Assembly: GCA_964594865.1 (NCBI GenBank)
Contig: CAZQMZ010000001.1
Location: 1-64,000 of the forward strand
Length of the DNA: 64,000 nt
From: Caccovivens sp964594865
Lineage (GTDB): Bacteria > Bacillota > Clostridia > Christensenellales > UBA1242
Direction: 5' to 3'
The position numbers and the translations under genes are program-made. The notes below the pieces were generated by a model. It was given only the letters and a program-made list of their open reading frames with translations, had not been told where the DNA came from and did no database searches. Numbering within the stretch: the first letter of the stretch is position 1; the number at the start of each line of letters is the position of its first letter. Shown in pieces: positions 30,012-39,840 of the stretch.

Positions 30012-32243
30012 ATGGCTTTGACAGGAATTATTGAAGATATTGTATATCGAAATGATGAAAATGGCTACACTGTGGCACGTCTTGAAAAGGACGAAAATAT
30101 TGTCACTGTTGTGGGAAAGTTTATTGATGTTCAAGTTGGTGCAGAAGTCACTTTGGAAGGGAAGTTTGAAAAGACCAAATATGGTGTGCAGTATGTCTTT
30201 TCTTCCTATGAAATGTCCGCACCAAAATCTCTTGCTGGAATTGAAAAATATCTTGGAAGTGGGCTCATTCGTGGCGTTGGGCCGGTGACGGCAAGAAAAA
30301 TTGTTGAACACTTTGGAAAGGACACTTTGGATGTTCTGGAATATACTCCGCAAAAATTGGCTCAAATTTCTGGCATAAGTGAGAAAAAAGCGGTGGAAAT
30401 CGGTTTTTCTTTCAAGGAACATCGTGATGTGCAAAACACAATCATTTATCTTCAAAATTTCAATATCACCACCAACATGGCGCTGAAAATTTATCATGTC
30501 TATAAAGAAAAAACCACAGAAATTGTCAAAAACAATCCATACAAACTTGTTGAAGACATTGACGGCATTGGCTTTGTGACGGCCGATCGAATCGCGCAAA
30601 ATGTCGGAATTCCAACCGACAGTGTTTTTCGTGTGCGTGCGGGACTTATTTATGTGCTCAAAACTTCTTGTGAAAAAAATGGAAACACATATTTGCCGAA
30701 AAATATGCTCTTTGGCGAAGCATCAAAAGCTCTTGAACTTGATTTCGAAGAATACGAAAGCAGGTTCACCGAAGCATTCGACAGTCTTTGTCTTGACCGA
30801 ATGGTTGTCACTACATGGGTGGAAGGTAGTGAAATTGTCATGCTTTCACAATATTTCTATTATGAAAATGTGATTGCACAGAAACTTGTGTGGCTCGCTT
30901 GTTGCCAAAAGGACGAAAAATGTGATATTTCGGATGATATTGCAAGTTTCGAACAGAGAAATGGCATAGCATTCCATGATGAACAGAAAAAAGCTATTGA
31001 AGGAGCGATAAACAATGGTGTCTATGTCATCACAGGAGGTCCGGGAACGGGAAAGACCACAATAATTAAGTGCATTTTGGAGATTTTACGCGCACAAAGA
31101 AAGGAAGTTGCTCTGTGTGCACCAACGGGAAGAGCTTCAAAAAGGATGAGCGACAGCACAGGCAGTGAAGCCAAGACCATTCATCGTCTTTTGGAAGTCA
31201 ACACAATTGACAACGAGCAAAGTTTCTTTTCGCACAACGAAAGCAATCCGTTGAAAGTGGACTGTGTGATTGTCGACGAAGTTTCCATGGTGGATGTGGC
31301 ACTTATGTCCTCTCTTCTCAAAGCTCTTCCACGCGATTGCAAACTGATTTTAGTGGGGGATAAGGATCAATTGCCAAGTGTTGGGCCCGGAAATGTGCTT
31401 GCCGACATTTTGGCAAGTGGTGTGATTGGTTTTTGCATGCTCTCAAAAATATTCAGACAAGACGAAAAAAGTTTGATCATAACCAATGCTCATCTCATAA
31501 ATGAAGGCAAAATGCCACTTATTGACAACACAAGTTTGGATTTCTTTTTTGAAAGTAAGCCGGAACTTGAAGATATCCAAAATGCCATTGTTGAACTTGT
31601 CACACGAAGATTGCCGAACTATCTCAACATCGACCCAAAACAAATTCAAGTGCTTGCACCACTCAAAGCGGGCGTGTGCGGAATTGAAAATCTCAACAAG
31701 GTTTTGCAAGAGCGCATAAATCCGCCTAGTCCAGAAAAAAGACAACTGGAATTTGTGAGAACCATTTTTCGTGAGGGCGACAAAGTTATGCAAACCAGCA
31801 ACAACTATGACCTTGAATGGCGCAAACACGGTCGCTTTGCCGATGAAATAGGCAAGGGGGTGTTCAACGGAGATATTGGAATGATTGAAACAATCGACTC
31901 TCAAACCGGAGAAGTTATTGTCAATTTTGAAGATGGGAGAATTTGCAAATATACACGCATCGACCTTTCGGACTTGTCTTTGTCTTATGCCATCACGATC
32001 CACAAAAGTCAAGGGTCAGAGTTTGATGTCATCATCATTCCGGCAATTGCTGGTCCAAGCATCATTTTGACGCGAAATCTCATCTACACCGCGGTGACGC
32101 GTGCGAAGAAAATGGTGGTCATTGTGGGTGAAAAACAATATCTCAAACGCATGGTGTCGAACAAATATACCGCCACACGTTTCACCAATCTCAAACGCCT
32201 TTTGATTGAAGCAAACTCCAAGGTCAACACGCTTTTTGAGTAG
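30012..32243 (+). CDS. recD2: ATP-dependent 5'-3' DNA helicase RecD2
   Basis: Superfamily 1B helicase, 743 residues, RecB/RecC-independent RecD. The N-terminal OB-like region (VTLEGKFEKTKYGVQYVFSSYEM) and helix-hairpin-helix repeats (IRGVGPVTARKIVEHFG, LAQISGISEKKAVEI, DIDGIGFVTADRIA) precede the motor. Walker A is TGGPGTGKTT near 341-350, motif II VDEVSMVD near 420, and motif VI YTAVTRAKKMVVIVGE near the end. RecD2 acts in replication-fork and mismatch-repair-linked DNA maintenance. Start without ribosome binding site; see promoter. Confidence 0.94.
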   Translation: MALTGIIEDIVYRNDENGYTVARLEKDENIVTVVGKFIDVQVGAEVTLEGKFEKTKYGVQYVFSSYEMSAPKSLAGIEKYLGSGLIRGVGPVTARKIVEHFGKDTLDVLEYTPQKLAQISGISEKKAVEIGFSFKEHRDVQNTIIYLQNFNITTNMALKIYHVYKEKTTEIVKNNPYKLVEDIDGIGFVTADRIAQNVGIPTDSVFRVRAGLIYVLKTSCEKNGNTYLPKNMLFGEASKALELDFEEYESRFTEAFDSLCLDRMVVTTWVEGSEIVMLSQYFYYENVIAQKLVWLACCQKDEKCDISDDIASFEQRNGIAFHDEQKKAIEGAINNGVYVITGGPGTGKTTIIKCILEILRAQRKEVALCAPTGRASKRMSDSTGSEAKTIHRLLEVNTIDNEQSFFSHNESNPLKVDCVIVDEVSMVDVALMSSLLKALPRDCKLILVGDKDQLPSVGPGNVLADILASGVIGFCMLSKIFRQDEKSLIITNAHLINEGKMPLIDNTSLDFFFESKPELEDIQNAIVELVTRRLPNYLNIDPKQIQVLAPLKAGVCGIENLNKVLQERINPPSPEKRQLEFVRTIFREGDKVMQTSNNYDLEWRKHGRFADEIGKGVFNGDIGMIETIDSQTGEVIVNFEDGRICKYTRIDLSDLSLSYAITIHKSQGSEFDVIIIPAIAGPSIILTRNLIYTAVTRAKKMVVIVGEKQYLKRMVSNKYTATRFTNLKRLLIEANSKVNTLFE

Positions 32244-32277
32244 CAAAATTCCTTAACGCTGATCAAAATTGAATGAA

Positions 32278-32312
32278 AAAAGCCATAATAATGAGTTATG
32301 GCTTTTGTTTTT
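32278..32312. terminator. Bidirectional terminator between recD2 and the P-type ATPase
   Basis: AAAAGCCATAA (32278-32288) pairs with TTATGGCTTTT (32296-32306), seven-base loop. Confidence 0.8.
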
Positions 32313-32325
32313 ATTAATTTTTATG

Positions 32326-35025
32326 TCAAGCATTTTTTGCTTCAGTTGTTCTCTTTTTAGTTTTCTTCTCTTTTTCGAGAGCTTCTTTTTCATTGGTTGT
32401 GTTTTCTTCTTTTTCTCTTGTCTTCTTTTTGTGCGTTTCCTTTTTGGTGTCGCCCGTCTTTTCAATTTTCTTTTCTTTTTTCACGCGTTTCTTTTTCTTT
32501 TTAACTATAATCTCTTTGGTGTCTTGCACAGCGTTTTCATTCAATTCTTCTTCATCTTTGTCTTTAATTTTGAATTTTGACATAACAATTTGCCAAAAGG
32601 CCGGTTTGACGTTCTCTCCACTTGCAGTTTTGAATTGATGTTTTGTTCTGAACCACTCTTGAAAATAATATACTCCAACAACCACCAAAATTGTGCAAAG
32701 ACAGAGTGTTGCCAAAGTTATCATCACAGGGAAAGTGAATTGCGTGATTGAGAAGAAACGACCAAGACCGGAAATACTGCAAATAATCATCACTGCCGAT
32801 AAAGAAACACAGATCGTTTTCAACCAATTGAAAGGCAGGCAAATCCAAACGAGATTGATATAGCCAATGGCAGTCAACAACATTGTGCAAAGAGAGGTGA
32901 ATTCTTCGGAGGTCAAGGTGGTGCTGGTGTCATTCAGGATGAGAACAATCAAAATGTTGACAAACATCAGCAGGGCACACGGAATGGATTTTTTCAAGAC
33001 CTGCGGGATGAAGTTTCCGCGAATTAGTTCGTTGTTTGGCTGGAATGTGAGAATAAAGGACGGCAAGCCGATGATGAATATTTCCAAAAGCAGAAGTTGT
33101 TTTGGTGTGAAAGGATAGGAAATTCGAAGAAGCAAGGTTGTGAAGCAAAGAATGATTGTGAAGACGGTCTTCATGAGATATAGAACTGACGATTTTTGAA
33201 CATTGTTGACAATCTGTCGACCTTCATTGACAATTGCTGGTAATGCCGAGAAGTTGCTTTCCATAAGCACAAGGTGAGAAACGTTGCGGGCAACTTCGCT
33301 TCCATCAGCCATGGCGATTGAACAGTTTGCTTCTTTCAAAGCAAGGGTGTCATTGACGCCGTCACCGGTCATGGCAACAACATTTCCTTGAGTTTTGAGA
33401 GTTTTCACAATGACATGCTTTTGTTCTGGCGTAACACGTCCAAAAACAGTGAATTTGTTGGCGATTTGTGCCACTTCTTGAAGGCTCATATTCTCCAAAG
33501 AAACAAATTTGTCGCTGTTTTCCACTCCAACTCTCTTGGCAATCTTGGAAACTGTCAAGGCATCGTCACCAGAGATGATTTTCACTTCAACATTGTTTTG
33601 TTTGAACCAAGTGATTGTTTCAATTGCATCTTTTCTTATGTGATCTTCCAACACAAAGATTGCAATCAATTTGCCATTTTTTCCAGCTGTCTTTTCGTTG
33701 TAAGTGCTGGAATCTTCAACAAGTCCAATCACGCGCAAACCTTTGTCCATATATCCATTCATCTCATTTTTTTGCGCTGTTGTGACGGCACATTTGATGA
33801 ATCCAATGGCACCGATATAATACGTTTTTCCATTCTTCAACGTTGTTGCGGAATATTTTCTCGAAGAAGAAAATTCCAAAACGTTTTTGATGTCGTTTGT
33901 GATTTCTGTTCCAAAATGTTCGGTCAATGCCACGCTGGTGGCGTTCATGGTTTTTTGTCCAGCTAAAACGGTTTTCATAATTTTTTCAACTTTATTCAAT
34001 TTGACTCCGTTTTGTGGAGAAACTTGCACAACTTTCATTGTTCCATCTGTGATTGTTCCTGTTTTGTCAAGGCAAAGAATGTTTGCACGAGCCAACATTT
34101 CAATTGAATATAGGTTCTTCACCAAAGTCTTTTTTCGAGCAAGTTTGATCACTCCAACCGAAAGACCGACGGTGATCAAAAGATACATTCCCGCTGGAAT
34201 CATGCCAGTCAATGCACCACTTGTGCTCGTGATGGCGTCAGTGATTGTGTTGCCAGAGAGAAAATATTCCTTGCAGAAAGTCAAAACACCAATTGGAATC
34301 AAAATCACAATGATGATTTTGATCAAATTGTTCAAATCTTTAAACAGGTTGGAAGTTTGAGGTTTGAAGTCTTTGGTTCGTTCTGCAACAGTTTGGATGT
34401 AGTTGTTCTTTCCCACTTTATCCACACGTGCATAACATTTTCCCGAAACCAAAAAACTGCCAGCAAGGAGAGTGTCTCCTTCGTTTTTCTTGATGCTGTT
34501 GCTTTCTCCTGTCAAAAGACTTTCATTGGCTTCCACAGAGCCTTCAATGATGATGCAGTCAGCAGGAATTTGATTTCCGTTTTCAAGGATGATGACATCG
34601 TCCAACAATAAATTTTCGCTCTTAATTTCAACTTCAAAACCAATTCTGATGGCTTTGATTTTTGGGACGGTGACCATGGAAAGTTTTTCGACGGTGATTT
34701 TTGCCTTGATTTCTTGAAATATGGAGATTGCAGTGTTTGCAATGACGACAAAAAGAAAGATTAAGTCTCCCCACGCATTGACGCACATCAAAGCCACAGC
34801 AATAACCAACCAAATCAAGTTGAAAAATGTGAAAGTGTTTTTGGTGATTATCGAAAAATATGAATTTGAAGTTCGAATTTTTGTGTCGTTGACAAGTTTG
34901 TGTTCAATACGCTCGTTGACTTGTTCTTCAGAAAGACCTATTTCCTTATCTGTTTGATAACGAACAATTGGAATTTCTTGAATAATCTGCTTTCTTTTCT
35001 TTTTTGTCTTCAACTTTCTTTTCAT
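32326..35025 (-). CDS. Cation-transporting P-type ATPase with a charged C-terminal tail
   Basis: 899 residues. The phosphorylation motif is CLDKTGTIT with Asp near 320, the hinge GDGVNDTLALKEANCSIAMADGSEVARN near 551, and the actuator loop LTGESNSIKKNEGD near 175. About ten membrane segments are visible. No N-terminal heavy-metal-binding domain is seen, and overall it resembles CtpE/YrkQ-like P-type pumps rather than CopA or MgtA; the ion is not decidable by eye. Both ends are unusually basic: MKRKLKTKKKRK at the start and about 80 residues of Lys/Glu-rich repeats after residue 817. These tails should be cytoplasmic. It stands alone on the minus strand. Confidence 0.88.
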   Translation of the reverse strand: MKRKLKTKKKRKQIIQEIPIVRYQTDKEIGLSEEQVNERIEHKLVNDTKIRTSNSYFSIITKNTFTFFNLIWLVIAVALMCVNAWGDLIFLFVVIANTAISIFQEIKAKITVEKLSMVTVPKIKAIRIGFEVEIKSENLLLDDVIILENGNQIPADCIIIEGSVEANESLLTGESNSIKKNEGDTLLAGSFLVSGKCYARVDKVGKNNYIQTVAERTKDFKPQTSNLFKDLNNLIKIIIVILIPIGVLTFCKEYFLSGNTITDAITSTSGALTGMIPAGMYLLITVGLSVGVIKLARKKTLVKNLYSIEMLARANILCLDKTGTITDGTMKVVQVSPQNGVKLNKVEKIMKTVLAGQKTMNATSVALTEHFGTEITNDIKNVLEFSSSRKYSATTLKNGKTYYIGAIGFIKCAVTTAQKNEMNGYMDKGLRVIGLVEDSSTYNEKTAGKNGKLIAIFVLEDHIRKDAIETITWFKQNNVEVKIISGDDALTVSKIAKRVGVENSDKFVSLENMSLQEVAQIANKFTVFGRVTPEQKHVIVKTLKTQGNVVAMTGDGVNDTLALKEANCSIAMADGSEVARNVSHLVLMESNFSALPAIVNEGRQIVNNVQKSSVLYLMKTVFTIILCFTTLLLRISYPFTPKQLLLLEIFIIGLPSFILTFQPNNELIRGNFIPQVLKKSIPCALLMFVNILIVLILNDTSTTLTSEEFTSLCTMLLTAIGYINLVWICLPFNWLKTICVSLSAVMIICSISGLGRFFSITQFTFPVMITLATLCLCTILVVVGVYYFQEWFRTKHQFKTASGENVKPAFWQIVMSKFKIKDKDEEELNENAVQDTKEIIVKKKKKRVKKEKKIEKTGDTKKETHKKKTREKEENTTNEKEALEKEKKTKKRTTEAKNA

Positions 35026-35145
35026 TACGATTTCAAGTTTAATTAATTTTTATAAAAATGTCAAATAAATGTCAAATATAATTGACTTTTTTGTTAATTT
35101 ATATTAAGATTTCTACTAAATAATTATGTCTTTGGGAGAAAAAAT

Positions 35146-36369
35146 ATGTTTATCAAAATCTCTGAGAATCTGAAAAAGCTATCAAAAATTTTTCCAGAAA
35201 ATTTGTATATTGTCGGTGGCTATGTTCGAAACAAAATTTTAGGGATTGAAAGCGGTGATGTCGATTTGTGCTCTTGTGTCGACATTGAAGAAGTGGCAAA
35301 AAGGTTGAAAAAGACAGAGTTTTCTGTCAAAGTGAAGAATTTGAAATTGGGTTCGATTTTGATTTATACCGGCGATGAGAGTTTTGAATATACTGCTTTC
35401 AGAAAAGAAGTCTATGCCGAAGGCGGAAGTCATTCTCCAATTGCTGTGGAACGCACTGACAAACTTGAAGAAGATGTCAAAAGACGAGATTTTTCAATCA
35501 ACTGCATTTATTATAACATCAACAAAGACGAATGTGTCGACCTTTGTCATGGCATTGTGGATTTGACTGACAGAATTGTTCGCACATGCATCAATGCTGA
35601 CGATGTTTTCAAAAATGATGGAGAAAGAATTCTTCGCATGGTGAGAATTGCAGGTGAACTTGGATTTAAGATTGAAAAGAACACTTTGGTTACTGCAAAA
35701 AAATATATACAAAATTTGAAGGAAATTTCAGGCACAAGAAAATTTGCTGAGATTGAAAAAATTTTATATAGCGACAAACGATATGGTCTTGGCAACTTGA
35801 AGAAAGCACTTTCACTTTTGAACGAACTTGGCTTTTGGAAAATTTTGGGAATTGACATAAAACAGATCAAATATAAAATGGTGTTCAAAGTTGATGACAG
35901 AGTGCTTGGACTTTTGATTGACATTGTGGACAGTGTGAAGCCTGATTGTTTGGAAAGCTTTTTGGAAAACCTTTTGAAAGAATTTGGGTTGAGTTCGGCT
36001 GTTGGCAAGAAAATTTTTGTCTATCTTGCAGGATATTATGACGCTCTGAATGGTATGAAAAACAAAATCTATTTTTTTAAATATTTTGAAAATTGGTCGG
36101 GAATTTTTCCTTTGCTCACTTTCAAATCAAAACATGTTGCAAGCAAATATCAGTTCTTTTATCAATATATCATCAAGCATAATTTGGTGATTCGAATTGC
36201 CGATTTGAAGATCAACGAAAACGACATCAAAGAAAATTTTTCAAAGATTGACAAAAGAAATTATCAACGAATTTTGCAAAATCTTCTCGCCAAAGTCTTT
36301 GATGGGAAATTGGAAAATGAAAAAGAAATTTTGTTGAAAGAAATCAAAGAAAATTTGATAAATTATTGA
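35146..36369 (+). CDS. cca: tRNA nucleotidyltransferase / poly(A) polymerase family protein
   Basis: 407 residues, class II nucleotidyltransferase. GGYVRN at 24-29 and the metal-binding pair DVD at 38-40 are followed by RRDFSINCIYYN near 115, and then by the ERILRMVRIAGELGFKI helical region. CCA-adding enzymes repair tRNA 3' ends; the sequence cannot by eye exclude a poly(A) polymerase, though Bacillota normally keep a CCA enzyme of this type. The C-terminal half is less conserved. GGGAG precedes the ATG. Its terminator lies at 36385. Confidence 0.85.
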   Translation: MFIKISENLKKLSKIFPENLYIVGGYVRNKILGIESGDVDLCSCVDIEEVAKRLKKTEFSVKVKNLKLGSILIYTGDESFEYTAFRKEVYAEGGSHSPIAVERTDKLEEDVKRRDFSINCIYYNINKDECVDLCHGIVDLTDRIVRTCINADDVFKNDGERILRMVRIAGELGFKIEKNTLVTAKKYIQNLKEISGTRKFAEIEKILYSDKRYGLGNLKKALSLLNELGFWKILGIDIKQIKYKMVFKVDDRVLGLLIDIVDSVKPDCLESFLENLLKEFGLSSAVGKKIFVYLAGYYDALNGMKNKIYFFKYFENWSGIFPLLTFKSKHVASKYQFFYQYIIKHNLVIRIADLKINENDIKENFSKIDKRNYQRILQNLLAKVFDGKLENEKEILLKEIKENLINY

Positions 36370-36384
36370 TTTGATCCAATAAAT

Positions 36385-36420
36385 AAAAACAAGAAAAAAA
36401 GACTTCTTGTTTTTATTTTT
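36385..36420 (+). terminator. Terminator after the nucleotidyltransferase gene
   Basis: AAAAACAAGAA (36385-36395) pairs with TTCTTGTTTTT (36404-36414), then T-rich sequence. Confidence 0.7.
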
Positions 36421-36460
36421 TTGTTTTCATAAATTTTTTTATTATTCACATAATAATGTT

Positions 36461-38053
36461 ATGAAAAAAGAAAAATCAGAAAAAAATGCAAAAAATTCCA
36501 AAAAAACGCAAAAAAACATAAAAAAAAGTGAAAAAAATGCAAAAAAATCGTCAAAAAAAGGAATTTATTGGTTTTTGGGCGTTGCAACTTTGAGTGTGGG
36601 TTTGCTTCTTTCTTGTCAATTTTTCTTTGAAAATTCTGTTTCAGGAAACGAAACATTTTATGACAACACATACATAAACGGCATCAATGTTGGTGGGATG
36701 AGTGTGGCGGAAGCGGAAAATGTTGTGCTGACGGACATGCTTTCTTCTTGCAAAGACATTGAAATCACACTTGAAAGTGGAGAAAAAAGTTGGACACTTT
36801 CAGGGAGTGATTTTGAGGTGACAAACAAAATTCAGCCAATCATAAAAAGACTTTCAAAAATTGGCAGGGAAGGAAATTTTTTCCAAAATTTGGTCAAAGA
36901 AAATGAAGTGAAAAGGGAAGGACAAAATTTCAATATTTCATACACAAACATATTGGGAAATATCGATGAAAAAATTGACGACATCATTTTGGAAGTTGAG
37001 CAAGAGGCTCGTCCAGCAAGTTTGGTTTTTCAACCGGATGAAGATGAAGTTTTTTCTGTTGATGAAGGGCAGTCGGCAATTTTGGTCAATCGTGATGCAC
37101 TTTATCAAGAAATCGATGACGCTCTCAAAACTTCCAAAAAAGTGGAAATTGAAATTCCGATCATTGAAATTGAAAATCAGTTTGATGCCGAAGCATTGAA
37201 AGACAGTGTGATCATGAGAAGCGAATTTTCAACATCATATTCCACAAGTTCGTCAGCAAGAAAAAACAACATAAAAAAAGCCATTTCTTCTTTCAATGGC
37301 ATGATTGTGGAGAGCGGACAGACTGTTTCATTCAACGAAACAACCGGCCCGCGCACCGAAGAGCAAGGCTATCAAAATGCGCATATAATTGTCGGCGGTG
37401 TGTATGTGAATGGTGTCGGCGGTGGTGTTTGCCAAGCTTCAACAACATTGTATAATGCTCTTCTTCTTGCTGATATGGAAATTATCAGCGTCAATCATCA
37501 TTCTCTTCCAGCATCATATGTTCCACTGTCATTTGATGCAATGGTGTCTGGAAATTATGCAGATTTGGTGTTCAAGAACAATCAGCAAAGTCCAATTTAC
37601 ATCAAAACTTTCGCTGATGACGAAAATGTCACCGTGCAAATTTTTGGAGAGCGTTTTGAGGATGATGTGATCATCAAAGAACGCGCCGAACTTGTGCAAA
37701 TTCTTCCGCACGACGGAGATAAAATCGTGGCGGATGATAAGGGAGAATATCAAGATAAAATTCTCTATAAAGGGGAGTATTATCGGCTCAAATATCCGCG
37801 CGAAGGATATGAAAGCAAGGGGTTTTTGCAATACTATAAAAACGGCGAACTTGTGAATGAGAAAGAAGTTAGGCATGATTTCTATCAGCCTCAAAACGGC
37901 ATCGTTATGGAAGGTGTGGAAGAACCAGCGGATGGGATTGAAATTCCTGCAAGTGAAGTGAAGATAATAAAACCGCAGAAACTGACCAAGACGAGTGAAG
38001 AGAGCGTTCAAACCAAACTTGAGAAAACAAATCCAAGTCAATATAATCCATAA
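36461..38053 (+). CDS. VanW-family membrane-anchored protein
   Basis: 530 residues. A cytoplasmic Lys/Asn-rich head (EKNAKNSKKTQKNIKKSEKN) leads to one membrane anchor near 35-55. A peptidoglycan-binding-like region (PG_binding_4) occupies about 75-260. The VanW domain follows, with ETTGPRTEEQGYQNAHIIVGG and VGGGVCQASTTLYNALLLADMEIISVNHHSLPASYVP (about 280-400), and the tail resembles a G5-like beta domain. VanW proteins are common in spore formers and in vancomycin-resistance clusters; their biochemical activity is not settled. The ATG at 36461 is chosen because it precedes the Lys-rich head; no ribosome binding site is seen. No van genes are nearby. Confidence 0.87.
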   Translation: MKKEKSEKNAKNSKKTQKNIKKSEKNAKKSSKKGIYWFLGVATLSVGLLLSCQFFFENSVSGNETFYDNTYINGINVGGMSVAEAENVVLTDMLSSCKDIEITLESGEKSWTLSGSDFEVTNKIQPIIKRLSKIGREGNFFQNLVKENEVKREGQNFNISYTNILGNIDEKIDDIILEVEQEARPASLVFQPDEDEVFSVDEGQSAILVNRDALYQEIDDALKTSKKVEIEIPIIEIENQFDAEALKDSVIMRSEFSTSYSTSSSARKNNIKKAISSFNGMIVESGQTVSFNETTGPRTEEQGYQNAHIIVGGVYVNGVGGGVCQASTTLYNALLLADMEIISVNHHSLPASYVPLSFDAMVSGNYADLVFKNNQQSPIYIKTFADDENVTVQIFGERFEDDVIIKERAELVQILPHDGDKIVADDKGEYQDKILYKGEYYRLKYPREGYESKGFLQYYKNGELVNEKEVRHDFYQPQNGIVMEGVEEPADGIEIPASEVKIIKPQKLTKTSEESVQTKLEKTNPSQYNP

Positions 38054-38081
38054 AGAAAAACCATAATCAATGCAATTTCCT

Positions 38082-38110
38082 TTGTAATTCTGTTCATTTT
38101 TGAATATAAT
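38082..38110 (+). promoter_or_regulatory. Promoter of the TVP38 gene, leaderless type
   Basis: TTGTAA (38082-38087), 17-nt spacer, TATAAT (38105-38110); ATG at 38118 after 7 nt, no ribosome binding site. Confidence 0.7.
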
Positions 38111-38117
38111 ATAAAGA

Positions 38118-38906
38118 ATGGAAGAAGAAAAACAAGGCGAGAAAAATTCTGAGATTGTTGAAGTCAAAGAAGAAATTCAAGAAACAAAAAAGAAATCGCT
38201 GTCTTTAAAAAAGAAAATTTTTCGCATCACAATTGTCGTTGTGTTGCTTTGTGCTTTGTTCACTTTGGCGTATTTCATCCTTGTTTGGACGGGAGCATGG
38301 GAATACGTAAATTCGGTGGAAAAAATCAGGCAGTTGATTTTGTCACTCGGCTTTTGGGGAAGATTTGCTTTTGTTGTTATCCAATTTTTACAGGTGACCT
38401 TGTTGCCAATACCAGCAACAATTTCCACTCTTGCTGGGGTGTTGATTTATGGTCCGCTTCAAGCGGCACTTTTGAGTTTGGCGGGAATTTTGCTTGGAAG
38501 CGTTTTTGCATTTTGGCTTGGCAGAGTGTTTGGTCGCAGGCTTGTTTCATTTATGGTTGGTGAAGAAACTTGCGAAAAATGGACAAATTTTTTGACGAAT
38601 GCAAAATATTCTTTCTTTTTGATGATGGTGTTGCCGATGTTTCCAGATGATGTCATCTGTCTGGTTGCTGGCTTGACAAACATGAGTTGGACCTTTTTTG
38701 TTGTCACCAATTTGATTTCTCGACCAATTGGAATTTTCTTGACTTGCTATCTTGGAAGTGGAAGCATAATTCCATATCACGGTTGGGGACTTGTGGCATG
38801 GGGTTTCATCATTGTGTTGGTTGCATGTTTACTGTTTTTGTCATATAGATATCGCACCCAAATTGAAAACTTTATGCAAAAAATTTTTCATAACAAAAAA
38901 AGATGA
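38118..38906 (+). CDS. TVP38/TMEM64 (DedA-like) membrane protein
   Basis: 262 residues: a charged cytoplasmic N-terminus of about 35 residues, then about five membrane segments. The family core is VVIQFLQVTLLPIPATISTLAGVLIYGPLQAALLSLAGILLGSVFAFWLGRVFGRR, with FPDDVICLVAGLTNMSWTFFVVTNLISRPIG following. The fold is related to DedA and VTT proteins, some of which move lipids such as undecaprenyl phosphate or phosphatidylethanolamine between leaflets. Substrate here unknown. Confidence 0.88.
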   Translation: MEEEKQGEKNSEIVEVKEEIQETKKKSLSLKKKIFRITIVVVLLCALFTLAYFILVWTGAWEYVNSVEKIRQLILSLGFWGRFAFVVIQFLQVTLLPIPATISTLAGVLIYGPLQAALLSLAGILLGSVFAFWLGRVFGRRLVSFMVGEETCEKWTNFLTNAKYSFFLMMVLPMFPDDVICLVAGLTNMSWTFFVVTNLISRPIGIFLTCYLGSGSIIPYHGWGLVAWGFIIVLVACLLFLSYRYRTQIENFMQKIFHNKKR

Positions 38907-38937
38907 ACTATGAAATTAAATGATTTTTTTCAAATGT

Positions 38938-38967
38938 TTGACATTTTTTCTTTGTTTCGTTTATAAT
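38938..38967 (+). promoter_or_regulatory. Promoter of the SDR gene
   Basis: TTGACA (38938-38943), 18-nt spacer, TATAAT (38962-38967), then a leader with AAAAGGAGG. Confidence 0.8.
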
Positions 38968-38995
38968 CAAACTGAGTATCAAAAGGAGGTTGAAA

Positions 38996-39784
38996 ATGAA
39001 AATTGATTTGAAAGGTCAAACTGCCGTGGTTTACGGCGCAGGAAGGGGAATTGGCGAGGCTATTGCGTTGGAATTGGCAAAAGTGGGTGCAACAGTCTAT
39101 GTTGCCGACATTTTGGAAGAGAATTGCGAGCGTGTTGTCAAAGAAATCAAAAAACAGGGATATCAAGGTTATGCCGTCAAGTGTGATGTCAGCAAGTTTG
39201 ACGAAGTTGATGCCGTTATGGCAAAAGCTGAAAAGCAAACGGGCAGGTTGGATATTGTCATAAACAATGCGGGTATTGTCACCCTTGGCTCTTTTCTTGA
39301 AACAACACAAGAAGAAATCAAAAAACTTATTGATGTCAATTTGATGGGCACAAGCAATGGTTTGCAAGCGGGCGTTCGACGTATGCAAAAATATAACCAT
39401 GGCAAAATTGTTTCAACAGCATCTTTTGCTGGGCGTCACGCCATGAAAGAAGGGTTTGCATATTATGGCATGACCAAGGCCGCAATAATTTATCTCACGC
39501 AAGCGGCGGCGTATGCAGGCGCTGACTTTAACATCAATGTCAATTCCATTTGTCCGGGAATCATTCGCACACCAATGTGGGAAAAGATTTTGGACAGCTA
39601 TGTTGAAGCAGGGCAGGAGAGAGAATCTGCTTGGAAGGAAAGTCTCAAACATTTCATTCCACTTGAAAGGGGTGACCAAAAGGCAGAAGACATCGCCTAT
39701 GCCGTGCTCTTCCTTTGTTCAGAATATGCCGATCACATCACAGGTCAGGCACTGAATGTTGACGGCGGAGCAGCAATGAATTGA
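38996..39784 (+). CDS. Short-chain dehydrogenase/reductase
   Basis: 262-residue classical SDR. The NAD(P)-binding glycine motif is YGAGRGIGEA (about 14-23), with DVS and VINNAG in the middle. The catalytic residues are Ser and YYGMTKA (Tyr-x3-Lys near 155-159). The C-terminus GQALNVDGGAAMN is typical of 3-oxoacyl-ACP reductase-like members and sugar or polyol dehydrogenases. The substrate cannot be told. The second in-frame start (ATG at 38996) fits the AAAAGGAGG site. Single gene with consensus promoter and terminator. Confidence 0.92.
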   Translation: MKIDLKGQTAVVYGAGRGIGEAIALELAKVGATVYVADILEENCERVVKEIKKQGYQGYAVKCDVSKFDEVDAVMAKAEKQTGRLDIVINNAGIVTLGSFLETTQEEIKKLIDVNLMGTSNGLQAGVRRMQKYNHGKIVSTASFAGRHAMKEGFAYYGMTKAAIIYLTQAAAYAGADFNINVNSICPGIIRTPMWEKILDSYVEAGQERESAWKESLKHFIPLERGDQKAEDIAYAVLFLCSEYADHITGQALNVDGGAAMN

Positions 39785-39802
39785 TTGTTTCAATTTCAAA
39801 AG

Positions 39803-39833
39803 CACTCGGACAAAGTCAACCGAGTGTTTTTTT
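39803..39833. terminator. Terminator between SDR gene and flippase gene
   Basis: CACTCGG (39803-39809) pairs with CCGAGTG (39820-39826), then a seven-T run; works for the plus strand and possibly for both. Confidence 0.75.
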
Positions 39834-39840
39834 GTCAAAA

